Of a stretch of 64,000 nucleotides of DNA, positions 22,818 to 36,266 are shown piece by piece. Location: NCBI RefSeq assembly GCF_003369915.1, contig NC_046675.1, positions 4,526,001-4,590,000 of the forward strand, given 5' to 3'. The notes beneath the pieces are model-generated. The model made no database searches, had not been told where the DNA came from, and saw only the letters and a program-made list of their open reading frames with translations. The DNA is from Drosophila miranda. Its lineage: Eukaryota; Arthropoda; Insecta; Diptera; Drosophilidae. Positions within the stretch are counted from its first letter, which is position 1; every line of letters starts with the position of its first letter. The position numbers and the translations under genes are program-made.

Positions 22818-25800
22818 GCATACAGGCCACACAGAACATGGAGTAGGAGCCAGGCAATAAAGCAAATTTATGCAAACGATAAATTTCGTGAGAGGGCAAA
22901 TGTTTGTTTCCCGCCAGTTGGTGGCCTCCGTGTCCATTGTTGTTTCTGCTTCTCCTGCTTCTGTACTGTTGGCATAGCAGACCCCGAAACAAGCCCCGGA
23001 ACTAGTGCAGTTAGTGGCCATAAGTAGCTGTTACCAATTGCTGCCTGCCCGCTCGCTGGCCGAGTGCTGGAGTGCCGAAATGATGAAGAACCCATTAAAA
23101 TGCTCTTGACTCTTAGATAAACCAGTATGCGCTGGAAATCGTAATGGAAATGTGCATATGAAATATTGTCAGATTAAATATTTTGTGGAATGACTTTTTT
23201 AATGATTATTTTCATATTAGCTTTGAAATTAAAATGTTTAAAATTAAATTTCATAGCTAATTTATAGCAGTTGAAATATAAATGAAATATGTTTTCCATA
23301 GAGGGTGGGAAATTAGATTTAAATTGTTATTTCATGGAAAAAAATAGCAATCCAAATTCTACTATTTAGTGTCCCAAGTGCTCTTTGCTTTTGGTCTAAA
23401 GTTTGGAGTTCTTGAAAAGAAAGCATCTTGTTGTTCCTGGTTTTGTTGTGAATTTTGATACCTGAATGGTTTACTTAATTCTTATCTAAAGGATGCTGAT
23501 TTCCTTCTGCTGCAGGAAGATGCAAAGTTTAAAATGTACTTTCATTAAGGGGAAAAGTCAGGCACACAGACGCACGAACCCTCTGCCGCTGCTCACTCGT
23601 GCACCCGCACGAGTGGAAAATCTTTTGCAACAACGATTACTTGGCAACACTAACAGGCAACCACAGGAGTACGGGCGGACGGACAGGATGGGGCAGACAC
23701 TCCGGCAGAACACTCCGCTCCGGCGGCACGGCTCAGTAATAAACACGCCGATGACTATTTACAAAGTGTTAGCTGCGGGACTGCGGGACTGCGGGTTGTG
23801 TGCTCTCCTGTTTGCTGTTTTCGGGTGTCTGCAGCCAGCAGCAAACCTTTGACTCGAGTGAGATTACGATATGCTACATAATAGAAACCCATGCAGCCAT
23901 GAACAGTGCGAGTCGAGTCGAGGAGGTGTGGCAGAGGTGTCTGGAGCAGAGGACTCCCATTCGCAGCAATGAAACATTTTTCGGCAACAGCAGCCAGGGG
24001 GCCACATGGCATCGTAACTTGCAGGCATTTTACGGCCTTTTGGGCAGCAGAGTACAGTGGGAGTGGGCCCAAAGAACAGAGACAGGATCAGGGATAAGGG
24101 GGCATGCTGTCTGTTCGTTCTGCTTTCAATGGCTACTAACAAGCAACCGCCCAGGCCCAAGCCCAAGCCCAAGCTCAAGCCCAAGGTGAATGTGGTTAAA
24201 GTGTTTTCGGTTAAAGCAGTCGTGGGCCAAAGCATTTGCATAAACAGTAAAAACCTTCGCACCAAAACGCCAAGCACAGAAGCCAACAAACAAACACTCA
24301 CAAATAGAGACAGACAGAGAGACAGGCCCAGAGATACAGATAGAGATACAAATACAGATAAAAGTGTCAGGGCGGAGGCAGGGGGACTTCCTGTTGATAT
24401 TGCAACTGCCGTTTGTCGTGGAGTGGCACCGGAATTATTTTATTTCCGTTTCCGGGCACGCACACTTGTAGCTACCTGAAGTTGTAACGCTGTTGAAAAT
24501 GCCCCTGCGGTTGCTACCTTTCAGCACCCTGATAAATTCTCACTAAATGCACTTTTAATGGGCTTCGGATCGGCACCAGGCACCGGCAACGACACCAGGC
24601 ACCAGACCCCGGCCCCGGCACTCTCCAAAAACTAACCCGAAATGGAAACCAAATACCATCGGAATGTGTGGTGCCTGAGATGCACAATATTCGCCTAGAA
24701 ATTTGTTTGTGGGACTATAATTGGATATCGGATTGCTGTTCTACATAATAATTTATAGGCTTTATGCATTTTCCATTGCCTGCAATCATGTTTTGCCAAT
24801 TGTTGTCTAATTTCAAGGCTACATTAAGTGTAGCCCATGATTATTTCATCTCGACATTGCAAGAGGATTCCATTGGAATTAATTGAAATGTTGTTGAATT
24901 TCTGTCTCCCATAGATGGAAATGAGGAGATATTATATTTAATTAATTATTGTTTGCTCTAGAATAATGTTTATTGTTTCCCTTTTTTGTAAATACATAAA
25001 AATATGTTCTTTTCCCATTTTCAAGCTATATAAATTTTCGCATCTCTAATGGGGAGTGCCTGGTACGTGCACATCTCCACGCTGTATTTGAAATTGTATA
25101 TGTTGCTATTTTTTAGACCAGTGGCGGAGGGAAGTGCAGGAAGGAAATGCGAGACTGGTGGGGTCTGGGCCGACTCTGGGGGGTAGAGCTGTGCGAGTGG
25201 GGCCACTGGCCCTGCGGTTTGGGCCGAATATAGCAGTTGAGTTAGTTATGCGCTGCTTGCGGTTTCGCTTTGACTATTTTTGCGTGCAGAAATGCCCACC
25301 CGGAGAGGCAGGCAGGCCGGCAAATTCCAGACACACTAATTAGGAAATTGTACGCTTTAATGCAGTTTCAACTGAATAAATTTTATGTTTAAAAGTAAAA
25401 GACTAAGCCAAAAATGTGACAACATAAAAGGCGTCCCTCTCACCCGTGCCCCCTTGCCCCCTAGCCACATGCTGGCCATTTATGGACTTGAACTTTTTGC
25501 CACTAGCTGCACAAGTTGTGGCACAAAATTGAAGTTTTAATTGGATTTGCGATTCAATTAACAGATTTGTCAGCATGTAAACAGTTTTATGATGACCCAA
25601 CAGCGACAGAGAATCGTGGAGAAACCGTGTCCAGAACAGATTTGGTGTGCTGCTCCTTTTGCAATTGCGTTTCCCACCTTTTGCTCACTTTGTGGAATGA
25701 AATTTATTGAAATTGATTTGCCATTTTAATGGAATTACTGTGCAAGGCGGCCAGTGGCCAGTGGCCAACAGGGAAAGGTAGGAGAAGCAGCTATCGAGCT

Positions 25801-26443
25801 ATCGAGCTATCGGGCCATGGGAGTGGCAGTGAAAAGCATTCCCAGCTCGGCGTTTAATTGAAATCTTTTAATTAGTTTGATTTTCCAATCAAGTGGCATA
25901 GAAGACAAACAGGAGAAGCCGCTGGGAGAGAGAGAGAGCTAAGGAGTTGTGGGATGTGGCCTGCCCCAAAACCAGTTCGTTGCGGTTAGGGGAGGCCCCC
26001 GAGCCGCATTGTCTAGCATTTAAGGAAAGCCAATTAGTTGCAATGCCTTGAAGTATGCTTTTGGGGCTGCGTGGTCTGAGTTCGAGTTCGATATCCATTA
26101 TGTTGTTCACGTCGATTGTCTGTCGATTACAAATTCTCTGGCTCCACCTCCCTTAAGTGGGCTATGCAAAAGCATTCCCCATGCCACCGGGCAGCCCCCA
26201 TTTTCCCCATTTCCACCCCTTATCCAGCCCGCATTCGTTGTTCTCATCGTTGCGCAACATAATCATTATCCTTGGCTTAACTCGAGTGGCGGCAGGAGCC
26301 GGCAGAGTGGGTCTGTGCCAGGCTCTGGCAAAAGGATTTCGCCTATTGATTCCACAAAGTGAAAGCCAAATCCACATGATATCAATTTGCTTTCAACGTT
26401 ACGCCGTTGGCGTAAATAACCGAAACAGACGCCCCGCCATTCA

Positions 26444-26458
26444 GGGGGGGGGGGGGGG
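26444..26458 (+). repeat. run of 15 guanines
   Basis: An uninterrupted G15 tract follows TTCA and is followed by CGCACG. It is long enough to fold as a G-quadruplex and is prone to length change and sequencing error. Confidence 0.9.
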
Positions 26459-27240
26459 CGCACGCAGGACCCTGGAGCTGGAATGTGTTTCTGTCTCGGG
26501 AAAGCCGTCTAAAGCGACTCCTAGCGCTTGACAGACAGCAGCTGGAGGCGAGCTTCGGCGTCGAATAAAAGCCACTGGTTCAATGGCAGCCAATGAAAGG
26601 AATCAGCTCACGAGAGAAGATAATGATGGAGGGATATACTTCTCCAAGCCCCAACCAATTAACTAATTAGAATTCCAACTAAAAGTACTCCCCGTTAAGA
26701 TGAGATCTCAGATCTATCTTCGCCCTCCCATCCACTTATAACTAGCCATAACTTACATTAGCTCTGCGCAGGCATACCCAATTATGGTGCCTGCCACTCC
26801 TTAATTTCTTGCCACAATCCGTAACTTTTTAAACCAGAACTCTGTGGCGGCAGAGGAGCAAAAAACGCAACAAACCCCGGGAACAAATCCATTATAAGCT
26901 TATGCCAAAAGCGTAATGTAAACTTTTCACACGAATTGCGGGTCTCACTCTCGCCTCCGCCCCAGCCTCCGCCTCAGACAACGCCGAGCAATTATTTTAA
27001 ATACGCCGTCAACGCCGCCGCCAAACACAAACTAACCAGACAAACAGGCGGAGAGCCGGCAGGATCTGAGGAGCAGTCTGCTGCTCCCCACGAATGGTGG
27101 ATCCAGCAGCGTACGTGCATAATTAATTCAGCGCATAAATTGAAGACGCTGCTGCCTCTGTCTCGGCCCCTGCAGAGGATAGACTGGGGCCGGGACGCCA
27201 AGGAGCGAGTAAGTCTATGAAATTATAAACTTTATCCTTT

Positions 27241-30200
27241 GGAGTCGCGAGTGTCAAATGGCGACTGGCTTTTTGATGTCACACAGCTCCCCCGCACAGG
27301 ACTTTAAATAAATTAAAAAACGCAAATGATTGTGCCAAATGGAAAACGCTCCCCCGATGCTGTCAAAGGAAGTGTGCCACCACCCCAGAGGAGCGTCCAG
27401 AAATGGAGCATCCGCCAGAAAACTAATCCAAATGCGAAAGTATAGAAACTTTCTGATAATTATGATGGAAACATCTCGAATTGTTCAGCGGAGTGCAAAT
27501 GGCATATGCAAATTGCGTAAAGGAATGGCAATGGGGTAAATGGAAATGCAAATTGCTGTGGAAAAACAAAAGAAAACTCAACAAATAAAACCACAAAAAA
27601 AAAAAAGAAGAACAACTTGAGAGGAAAGGTGCAAAAAATGACTGGAAAAAAGTGCAAGAAGTTCAGGAGTATTTCGAAAAGAAAAAGAGGTAACGAAAGC
27701 GTGTTTTACAGCACCCGATACGATATTTCCTTTGGGGCAAGAACATGCCTAAATAATAGCCAACCATTTTGATTTCTGTGTTTGAAGAACTTTCCCCTTT
27801 CCCCTTTGCCATAAGAAATGAAACTAAAATCAAAATGGCTCTAACGGCTGCTGTCGCCAGTGCTTTCTTTTCCCCAAAGATTCTCTTTCTCTCTTCCTCA
27901 CACTTTTTTTGCTACTGCTTTCAATATTGTGTGCTTCGAGTGCTTTTGCTCTTTGCATTTTCGCATTGTCAGCAGAAGGCGTCTGCTCCACATCCTTTGA
28001 TGCCTCGGCAGCATGCCCCCCACCCCCACACCGTCTCTGGCCTCTGGACTCTCTACTCCTTCCTCCTTGGCCGCTTTGGTAATTGAAAACGCAAGTTAAT
28101 TTCTCACTTGCCTGTTTCTTTGTTTGTTTGTTTGTTTGTTTGCTTGTGGGCGTGGCAGCAAACTCCCCAAAAAGAAAGGGTAATACGAGCAGGACATAGT
28201 ACGAGGTGGGGAGGTGGGGAGGTGGGAGGCCCTGGCATTGTCGCACTTATTGTATTAAGAAGATTTTTCGTCAAGTTTTCGTAATTAGTAAAGTTTTGAT
28301 TGTACTTTGGGTACAATTTCCTCATATTTTCCCAGACTCGCACCGGGGAAAATTGATTTCAGTCTATGAAAATCAACATAAGCCGACAGCAGGCAACCCG
28401 GCAACCCGGCAGGCGGCACTTTGCATAAATACCGACCAGACGACTGCAATTCGAGTCCAGACCCTGACTCCGAATGGGAGAAAGGCTATCAAAAGCTGCT
28501 TTGCACTTCATTGTCAGTGGAAAGTCCCTCTTATGCTTCCAATCTCCTGCTCTCCTGCTCGCCTGTGCCTGTGCCAGTGCCTTTGCGTTTCTCATGTGGC
28601 TCTCAAGCTCCGGCTTGGGTCAGGAAGTGCATAAATTTTCAGGGGACGAAAGAGACAGAGCGAGCTGTTATCCTTCCTGCACACAGTGAACGGAAGAGGA
28701 GGACTCTTAAGCAACGATTTCTGAATAAGTTTGGACCACTGCTCCACCACTGTCTGTCTGCCGTAAGTAGCTTAGAGCTTGTTTTACTCACAGAGGCGGC
28801 AAAAAGTGCGCACTTCATTGATCAGCATAGGGAAAATATATTCGAAAATTTGCTCAGGCACGAAGCGATAAGCAAAAATGCATAGGAACTTCTCTTTTTT
28901 TCCCCTCCAGCATCTGTAATGGAGCATTTGCAACTCTACGAGGCGGGGGAGGGGAGGAAAACTTTGCCGCCATCGAGATGACAAAAAAAAAACAGGCGCC
29001 ATCCGAGCGCATATATATCTTCTGCCGTCAACTCCCCCATCGCCGGACAGATACGAGTACAGGTGCCAGCGACAATTGTCACAGTCACGTAAGGATCAAA
29101 AGCGTTGGACAACGCAGCGCAACGCAACGCAAAAAACGAGGCAAAACATCAGCAGAACAGAGCCATGGCATGGACGGGGGTGAAAAACAAACTGTCATAC
29201 GAGTGTATGGAAAAATATGCGTTGCTGTCCGTAGAGGCTGGACATAGTTCGTTCATATCCTGCCGGCCCTGCATCCGGTCCGTGGCGGTACGGGGCAGAG
29301 GCGCACACAAATGAAGCTTTGATGCCATCAAATTGTGTGTGTGTTTTGGGGCATGTTCGATGGGGTGGCAGTGGCAGAGGTGTTTGTCAGTTGTTCATTG
29401 ATTGATTTTACCCTCCTGCAAAACAAACTAATAAGTGAACGCAATACCCCGGCACCTCCCACCCCCGAAACGGGAGCCTTTTATGACAGTGCAACAGTGC
29501 GTATGCGTGTTACATGTTACACAAACACACTCATACCACCCCACCCCATTACTTGTGCGATGGAAAGTGCATTTACAACTGCAGCAGCAATCTCTTTTAA
29601 GCGCCCAACAATACAGCTTCTACGCATGAACAGGTCGCACGGGAGCCAAAGCTGCTGGCGCACAAGGGGCATGCCACATGGCACTGGTTCACACACGGCT
29701 GCGGCAAGTCCTTCCACTATCATCGGTGATACATTTTGTGCATTTATTCAGTGTGATGTTGAACATATTTCCATGGAGTGCAGGAACGAATGATTTTTCA
29801 TGATTTGAGAGCTTGAATCGGTTATTATTCGCGCATCACTGGATTCCATCGGAAAGCATCATACGAATGTTGTACTGCGGTTTCATAATCCTAAGCTGCC
29901 AGAGGCTAGACTGCCTCATATTTTGGGCCAATCGGGTGTTTTTCAGCAACGGAAACTAAAACATGAACTTTGGAAAATCCCAGGGGTATAATAAATGCTG
30001 GTAAATGTTTGCAACAGCCACAGGGACAGCCTCTATGAGCCAATAAAGGATATATGGACAGATGAAAACCAGAATCTAGAGCAAAAACCCAGTTTCCTTC
30101 CTAAAGTGCAATGGGACTTACTTGGTTATCCCCCTATAACATCCGGCATGTATAGTATATAGATCCTGTCATTCCGCCCTGCTCAAAGGTCAAAGGTCCC

Positions 30201-33200
30201 GTCTAAGTTCCCCTATAGCACCCCACTCTAACAGTTAGAAGTGGCGGCACATTTCTCTTCTGCTTTTTCAAATAGCAACGTCCAAATTTTTCTGGGCCTA
30301 CACAATATCTACATCTATACTACATGTCACAGTGGCGACACCTTACGTTCCGTTTGCAAAGCTGCCATCTTACGTTGTTGGGTTTATGTCTTTACTAAAA
30401 GTAGAAAACTCTGCTAGGCATGTTTCCAGCAATGCCCGTTGCAAAAATATGGCGCAGCTGCTTAACACTGTTTTTTGGGACAAAAAATTATAAATTCTTT
30501 AATTAAGATTTCCTGAAATCAATTCAATTTTAATTTATATTGATTTAATTTAATTTTTAAAATATTAATTTATATAAATATTTAGGCTCTGGACTTTTGG
30601 AGAAGATGAATTCCTTCAAGAAAGTATTGAAATAAAAAGGAATTAAGCAATTCTTTGAAGGAAATAATTATCTTAATATCCTGAACTCCAGCTCTAGTGT
30701 AAGCATTCTTAATGAAGGTTGAAGGCAGAACAATAAGCTGTGCCCAGGACATGCGCACAAGGACTCGCCTGACCTTGAGCCCAACAATGAAGCGATTCCC
30801 AGAGAGCAGAGCAAGGCAGAACCCGAGATTTATGCGAAGCTCTCTGCCCGAAACAACAAAAGGTACTGCATTTGATGGCACAAAAAAAAGGGGCCTGAAA
30901 CATTGAAGGCATAATTTGAAAGGCCAGAGCCAATGCCCTTGACCAACCTCTAAGAACCCTTGATGGATGCCTGCGCGTATGGCGCTGGGGGTTGGGTTTG
31001 CGTCTGCCTTTGCCTGAGGAAATGTGTAATTTGAAGTACGCAAAAAGGTTCTGTTCTCAAAAAACGTGGTCCGACGATGGACGATGGACGGACGAGTCTG
31101 CAAACTGCTTGATGCTCTTCGGCCTGTTCTGCTCGTCGTGCCGTGCCCAAGCTCGTGATGCCCTCTTATCAGAGACAGCTACAGAGACCCCAACCCAACC
31201 CAACCCAACTCTCTGGCTTGGCGCTCGTTCTCTCCGCTGCTGATGCTGTAACCCACGAGTGAATGCTTTCAGGTTAACGGGAACTGTGGCCACGACAACG
31301 GAACGGGTCTTGAGGCCTTACACTTTTCTGCAACAGCGCACCGTATAACGTAAAAACCTCATTCGATAAGTTAAAGTAACAAAAAAAAAAATAGAATACT
31401 GTATTAATAATCTTGTGAAAAGTGCTGGAAAATGTTGAGAACTCGATTGTGCTGAGAGCCAGTTCCTTTTTAATTCAACAAAAAATCAATTTCGATTTGC
31501 GCGTAAGTCCATGACATTCTGTCTGCAAGGCTATTTTTGGGTTCTGTTCTGTTCTGCAAGGATTATAGTATCTGCGTCACAGGTCTGCTTAAGTCGTGAC
31601 GTCACAGAGGCAGACCTCCCATACACACCCACACAGCTTCCGAAAGCTCTAACCAGACACTTTGGCGCCGTCGTTCGTGTTTAATCTGGGATAATATTGA
31701 TGCACAGATAAAGATAGTAAATACCTCCAACAATTTCCGATTTTGTCTGATGCAATAGACCCCAGCGGTTGGATCAGTCGGTGACAAACGTCACGAAACG
31801 TGTGACACTCCACTCACTTGAAATTCTAGCCGAGCCGCAGAGCCCAACGATAAGTGCAGCTCGATCTCTAAATTAATGAGCCAACGCAATGCGACGTACG
31901 GCAACATAATACCCTGTGGGTGTGCCACCCATTTTGGGGCAAGGTGTGTTTTTGAGGGTCAAAGGCCTAGCTGCTGGTGAGCCTTTTGGCCTTGAATAAG
32001 CATTTGAATGTTTGCTGTTCCTTATCCGAGCCATTTGTCAATGCAAACAGATGTCACAGATTGTGTATTAAATTTCCTTAAAAAAGAGTCCAGGGGTATT
32101 TTAATGAGGGGTATTAGCAATGACTTTAGCAAGTAAATGGAACCAGATTTACCCAAACAAATGTATAGTAAATCAATGGTGCCAAGTGCCACAACACTTC
32201 AAGATTCTCCATTAACTTTCACACCGAATCTCAAACACATTCTATGACGTCTGCCGGCGCACCGTCAATTGTCGTTAATTCAAGCTTATAAACACAAATT
32301 ACTAATAAACGAAAGATTAAGCAACCCGATGATGGGTACTTTTTGTGTGGTTTGAGAACCAAACCGGCTGCGGAACAGATCAAAAATGAACATCGACATC
32401 AGAATCTGAATCAGAGCATCGGTATCGTATCGAAAACCTCAATCAACCTTTGTTTCGCTGTCTTGCCTGTGGTCAATAAACTCGAATGGCCCGAAGCAAC
32501 AGATTTGGGGTAATGTGCTATAGATCTGAAAGAAGGCAAACATTTAACAATAATAAAAGTTATTTAAATAAATTCTACAAAGAAATTGCGTGGAATTGCG
32601 GAGACACCATTGTGTGACGGTTTCTGAATTGAATTATTTTTTGTTTGTGTCTGTGGCCGGCCCCAAGTGCGGATATATTCAATTATAGATCGGGACAAGT
32701 GGGTTGGGAATGGATTTGAATATGCGCGCGAAAATCAGCGTAGTTTCTATATAATTTGCATGTTTGAAGCGATGTCTGCCTACGATCGCAAGTCAACAAA
32801 GATATAGGTATATAGGGAGGGTGCCCCACTGTAAGTACAGTTCTCCACAAAGTTCTCTAGCGCTCAGGCACATGTGCAAACAAATGGAAAAACCTTCAAC
32901 TTAATGAGAGTTGCTCTTGGGTTTCGGGGTATCTTTTAGATAAAAGACAGCGTGTACCATTTCCCCCTTTGCCGTCGAACACATTTAAAGGTAAATATTC
33001 TGTCGGTGAGAGCATAAAACAAGAACAACCTTTTTTTTCGGCAACGCAACGACGAGAGGGAACAAACACGAGAAACTTGTTTCGAGCCAAATAACAAAAT
33101 TCAAAAAAATAAATGCCGGTTAGGAACAAGCTTCAAAGCGAGCCTCCAAAGCTCCCTCCGAGAGAGCTTCCACCTCGGCCGGAGCTTCGTCGCCGAGCAG

Positions 33201-36200
33201 AGCGTAGGGTATACGAATATAATACATATACTATACCTATACAACCCCGTACGATTAACCTCTGGCTGAGATTTCCTCCACGAAGATGCCCCGCTCATTC
33301 TGCTCTATCGGTCGACGGCGTGCGGTTCGGGTGCTCCGTCGTAGTGGATTTTCGTAGCGTTTCTCTTAGCGGCGTGACAAGACCCTCTTGAGCAGGTAGC
33401 AGAAAGCCCTCTAATCTTCCCAAGCATTCTCCACGAGCATTAGATACGAATTTCCTACAAAATAAGCGGTTAAAAGATGTGTTTATTACAAGTGTTTGTG
33501 TTAAAAAAAAAGAAATAAAATGCATAAAAAAGCCTCCGGCCAAATGCTCATTAATTGCTCACAAAAATTTATTTGTGCCACAAAAGTTTGATATACTTGT
33601 TTATAATCATTTCGGAGCTTGTATATTTTTTCTAAATTTAGTTTTAAATTAACGATTAAGTTGGACCTGTTGATGCCGGGCATGCGACTCGAGCCGGTTC
33701 CCTCGTGTTTTATTATTTTTTTGTGAATCAAAAGAAATTCCAAATTCCACCGGTATACATAGTGCTCTGCTGATAAGAATTTATGGTCGCTTTGCTTGAG
33801 ATTTGTTTGCTGAACAGATAGAATACAAAGTTGTGTTTTCTTTGAAGATTTCAAGTCAAAGAAATCGAAGGTTATGCCCGAAATAAGAGGAAATTCGAAT
33901 GTTATTGTACGAGTTTCAAGGCCTATTTATTCTGAATAGACTTCGGAGTACAGAAGAACAGACATTAACACGTTGTTATGGAACCGAAAGAATTCCTAAA
34001 CAGAAATTCCTCCCTCTTTCTGTATCTTCCAGCTCTGTATCTGAAAGTCCCTCATTAGTCGACTGCGATTGCTGGTAGCTCTATTGCACTTGTAATTACA
34101 CCGCCAGCAATCCCACAATTCAGTGTATAATTTCCTAAAAAGCCAACCATAATTAGCTTCAATTTGTTGATAGCTATTGCATTTTTTCCGTGTAATAGAC
34201 ATGGGATATTGATAGCACATCTATTTGTTCGGCTACACTGATGTATCTGAATAATTCAGAGAACAAAAACAAGCAATTTCTGTTTACTATACCAAAATTA
34301 ATGGTTTTTTTTGGTTTTTGTGTGTTTACGCACGCGGCCACAGATTTTGCCAGAGAAAGATAGCCATATGATATGTGGAATCAATAATGTATTGTATCTA
34401 CCATGAAATGCGGATAAATGGGGCCAACACCGTAGTGAATGTTCGACAGGGAAAGAAAAAGTCGGCTAATGAACAATGAACTAATGACATACGGCAGCAA
34501 TTGCCTTTCACACGTTCGAATCGGGAGAGACCCCCTAAGACAGTGATTAAGATGATGCAAGGCCCGGTATTTCCTATGAATTGCGTTCGAAATACCCGGA
34601 ATTAACCAAATACCGAATGCCAATCGGTAATTAGTGGTCGGGAAAGTGAAGCAAGTGATATTGCAACTGGAGAATGCCAAGTTTTTTCGGCTTTTGGCCA
34701 CTTCGTTCGGCTTGGCTGGCCAAGAAGAACACATCGGATGGGCAATTAGCTCCGGTTCTCCGTGTCATAAATCTTGGGCTGCTCATTAGTTTATTCAACT
34801 GTTTGTTTTGTTTTGGAATTCTACTAGTGGCAGTACTAGTACTACCTGTTATTCCCATAACTGAGTCACACTCTCTTTGTGTTCGGCTCTCTGATGACAT
34901 GCTAATTTATGCAGAGCGTGTGTCCAAAGCCGGCCTTTGCTTTCGCCTCGAGGAAGTGCCCGCCCACCCACTCTGCTCCTCCCTGTCTGGGCTCTGGCTC
35001 TACCTCTACCCCTGTAGTACGCAAAAACAAACAGCGTGACCTAATGATATCGATGGGCGGGGTCTTTATGAGGTCTTTCCCCATTTGTGGACTTTATGGG
35101 CCTACACGTGCCTTTCCTTTCAGCCCATTTATCAATCAATCTTCAGGCGTCGTCGGACTTTTGGGTTTAATGAACTGCGATCCGAAATTTTAATCGCAAA
35201 AGCATTGCTTCCTCATCATCATTGTGAGCTGCAGATAATAAAGTAGCAAAAGTCACAGCCAGAGACGCCCTCAAATAAAACCCCTGAGCCATTTGTCTGG
35301 CACATGCCCATGACGTTTCGCTGCGCTGTACAAATTTCCCATAAGCAAAGGGACACAGAAATCGAAAAGAGCAGAGAAAAAAACATTAAAGTAAAAGTAG
35401 AGCAATGTTTTTTACTGACCTCTGGGTACAGACTCGTTCGTACCTTTCACTGCAGAGACAGAGAATCGTGAGTGGCAGACCGATCCCCAAACAAAGATTA
35501 TGAAAATGGCAGGCAAACATTCGTAGACGCAACTCAAACATACAATTGAGTCACCAGATAAATCTCGTCCAAACATTGCTCAAACAATTAACAGAATCAG
35601 AATTTAGCACTCGCCTCCGAACGTCTCTGTATCGCTGTTTTTATCGCACAATTAGCACGGCCATTTCTCAAAGTCAATGACAAGACGGAAAAGTAGTCAC
35701 TGGAGACAAATAACTAATTAGAAACATTATGAAGACAAGTTCATTAACAAAATTAAAGACGGAATGTTCTGGGAATTCCGGGAAAAGTTTATCGTTTTTT
35801 AAATTTCGCTAAAATTAGATATGCAAACATCTAAACACGTTCAATTTATATAGCCATAAAACCATGTTCTAAACAATCGTGTGTAATAAAACAGATGGAA
35901 AGAAAAGGTCAAAATACTTTCACAGTTAATCGATTTTGTTGGGAGTAAAGAAATGTAGAGATATCATAGAAAATTATCACAAGACGACAGGCATATTACA
36001 AGTTTCAATTTTAAGATACGGACCATAAAGAATTCCATAAAATATTTTGTATGACTAGATTTAGTAGAGGAAAGCCTTATATTATTATTTGTTATAATTA
36101 TAATAAACATCCCTTAAACTTTTCACGTAATAAACGTAAGAACCCGCATAGTTCTTATTCCATTTCCATTTCCTCTTCAGTTAAGAACCTTCTCTGACCT

Positions 36201-36266
36201 TTTCCTTTGGCAAACTTAAGAATCTTATTGGCAAAGCCCTCGACTTAATGGTTCTTTCCGTTTCAG
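27241..36266. other. gene-poor non-coding block, second part, perhaps including the 5' intron of the transporter gene
   Basis: I found no coding exon. It holds TTTG repeats (28115-28143), GAGGTGGG repeats (28203-28229), CAACC repeats (31190-31210) and a cluster of CRE-like sites (31574-31808). The transporter's first visible exon opens with a 3' splice site at 36265-36266, so at least one untranslated exon must lie upstream, probably in this block. A GC-rich stretch at 33290-33393 ending in CAG|GTAGCA is a weak candidate. Confidence 0.45.
31574..31808. promoter_or_regulatory. cluster of CRE-like GTGAC/GTCAC palindromes
   Basis: Within about 235 bp there are GCGTCAC (31574), the full CRE palindrome TGACGTCA (31597-31604), the inverted pair GTGACAAACGTCAC (31781-31794) and GTGTGACAC (31800-31808). 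TGACGTCA is the classical bZIP (CREB/ATF) site. That it acts as an enhancer is inference. Confidence 0.35.

Larger units (their letters stand above)
21980..27240. other. gene-poor non-coding block, first part
   Basis: I see no coding exon. Notable content: (GT)n at about 22599-22616, (CA)n at about 22785-22817, TTG repeats at about 22698-22711, AAGCCC repeats at about 24157-24184, a triplicated ATCGAGCT at about 25793-25812, and a 15-G run at 26444-26458. Open frames here are short and low-complexity. Confidence 0.5.

Noticed and set aside
30582..31103. 173-codon minus-strand frame
   Set aside because: No domain, composition like random sequence, and AT-rich surroundings without splice or promoter signals.
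33113..33391. 92-codon Pro/Arg-rich frame, perhaps in a leader exon
   Set aside because: Low-complexity translation with no family resemblance; the DNA may be a leader exon but the frame is unlikely to be coding.
34440..34540. TTCGAATC word resembling a tRNA B box
   Set aside because: No matching A box, acceptor stem or anticodon stem could be folded around it.
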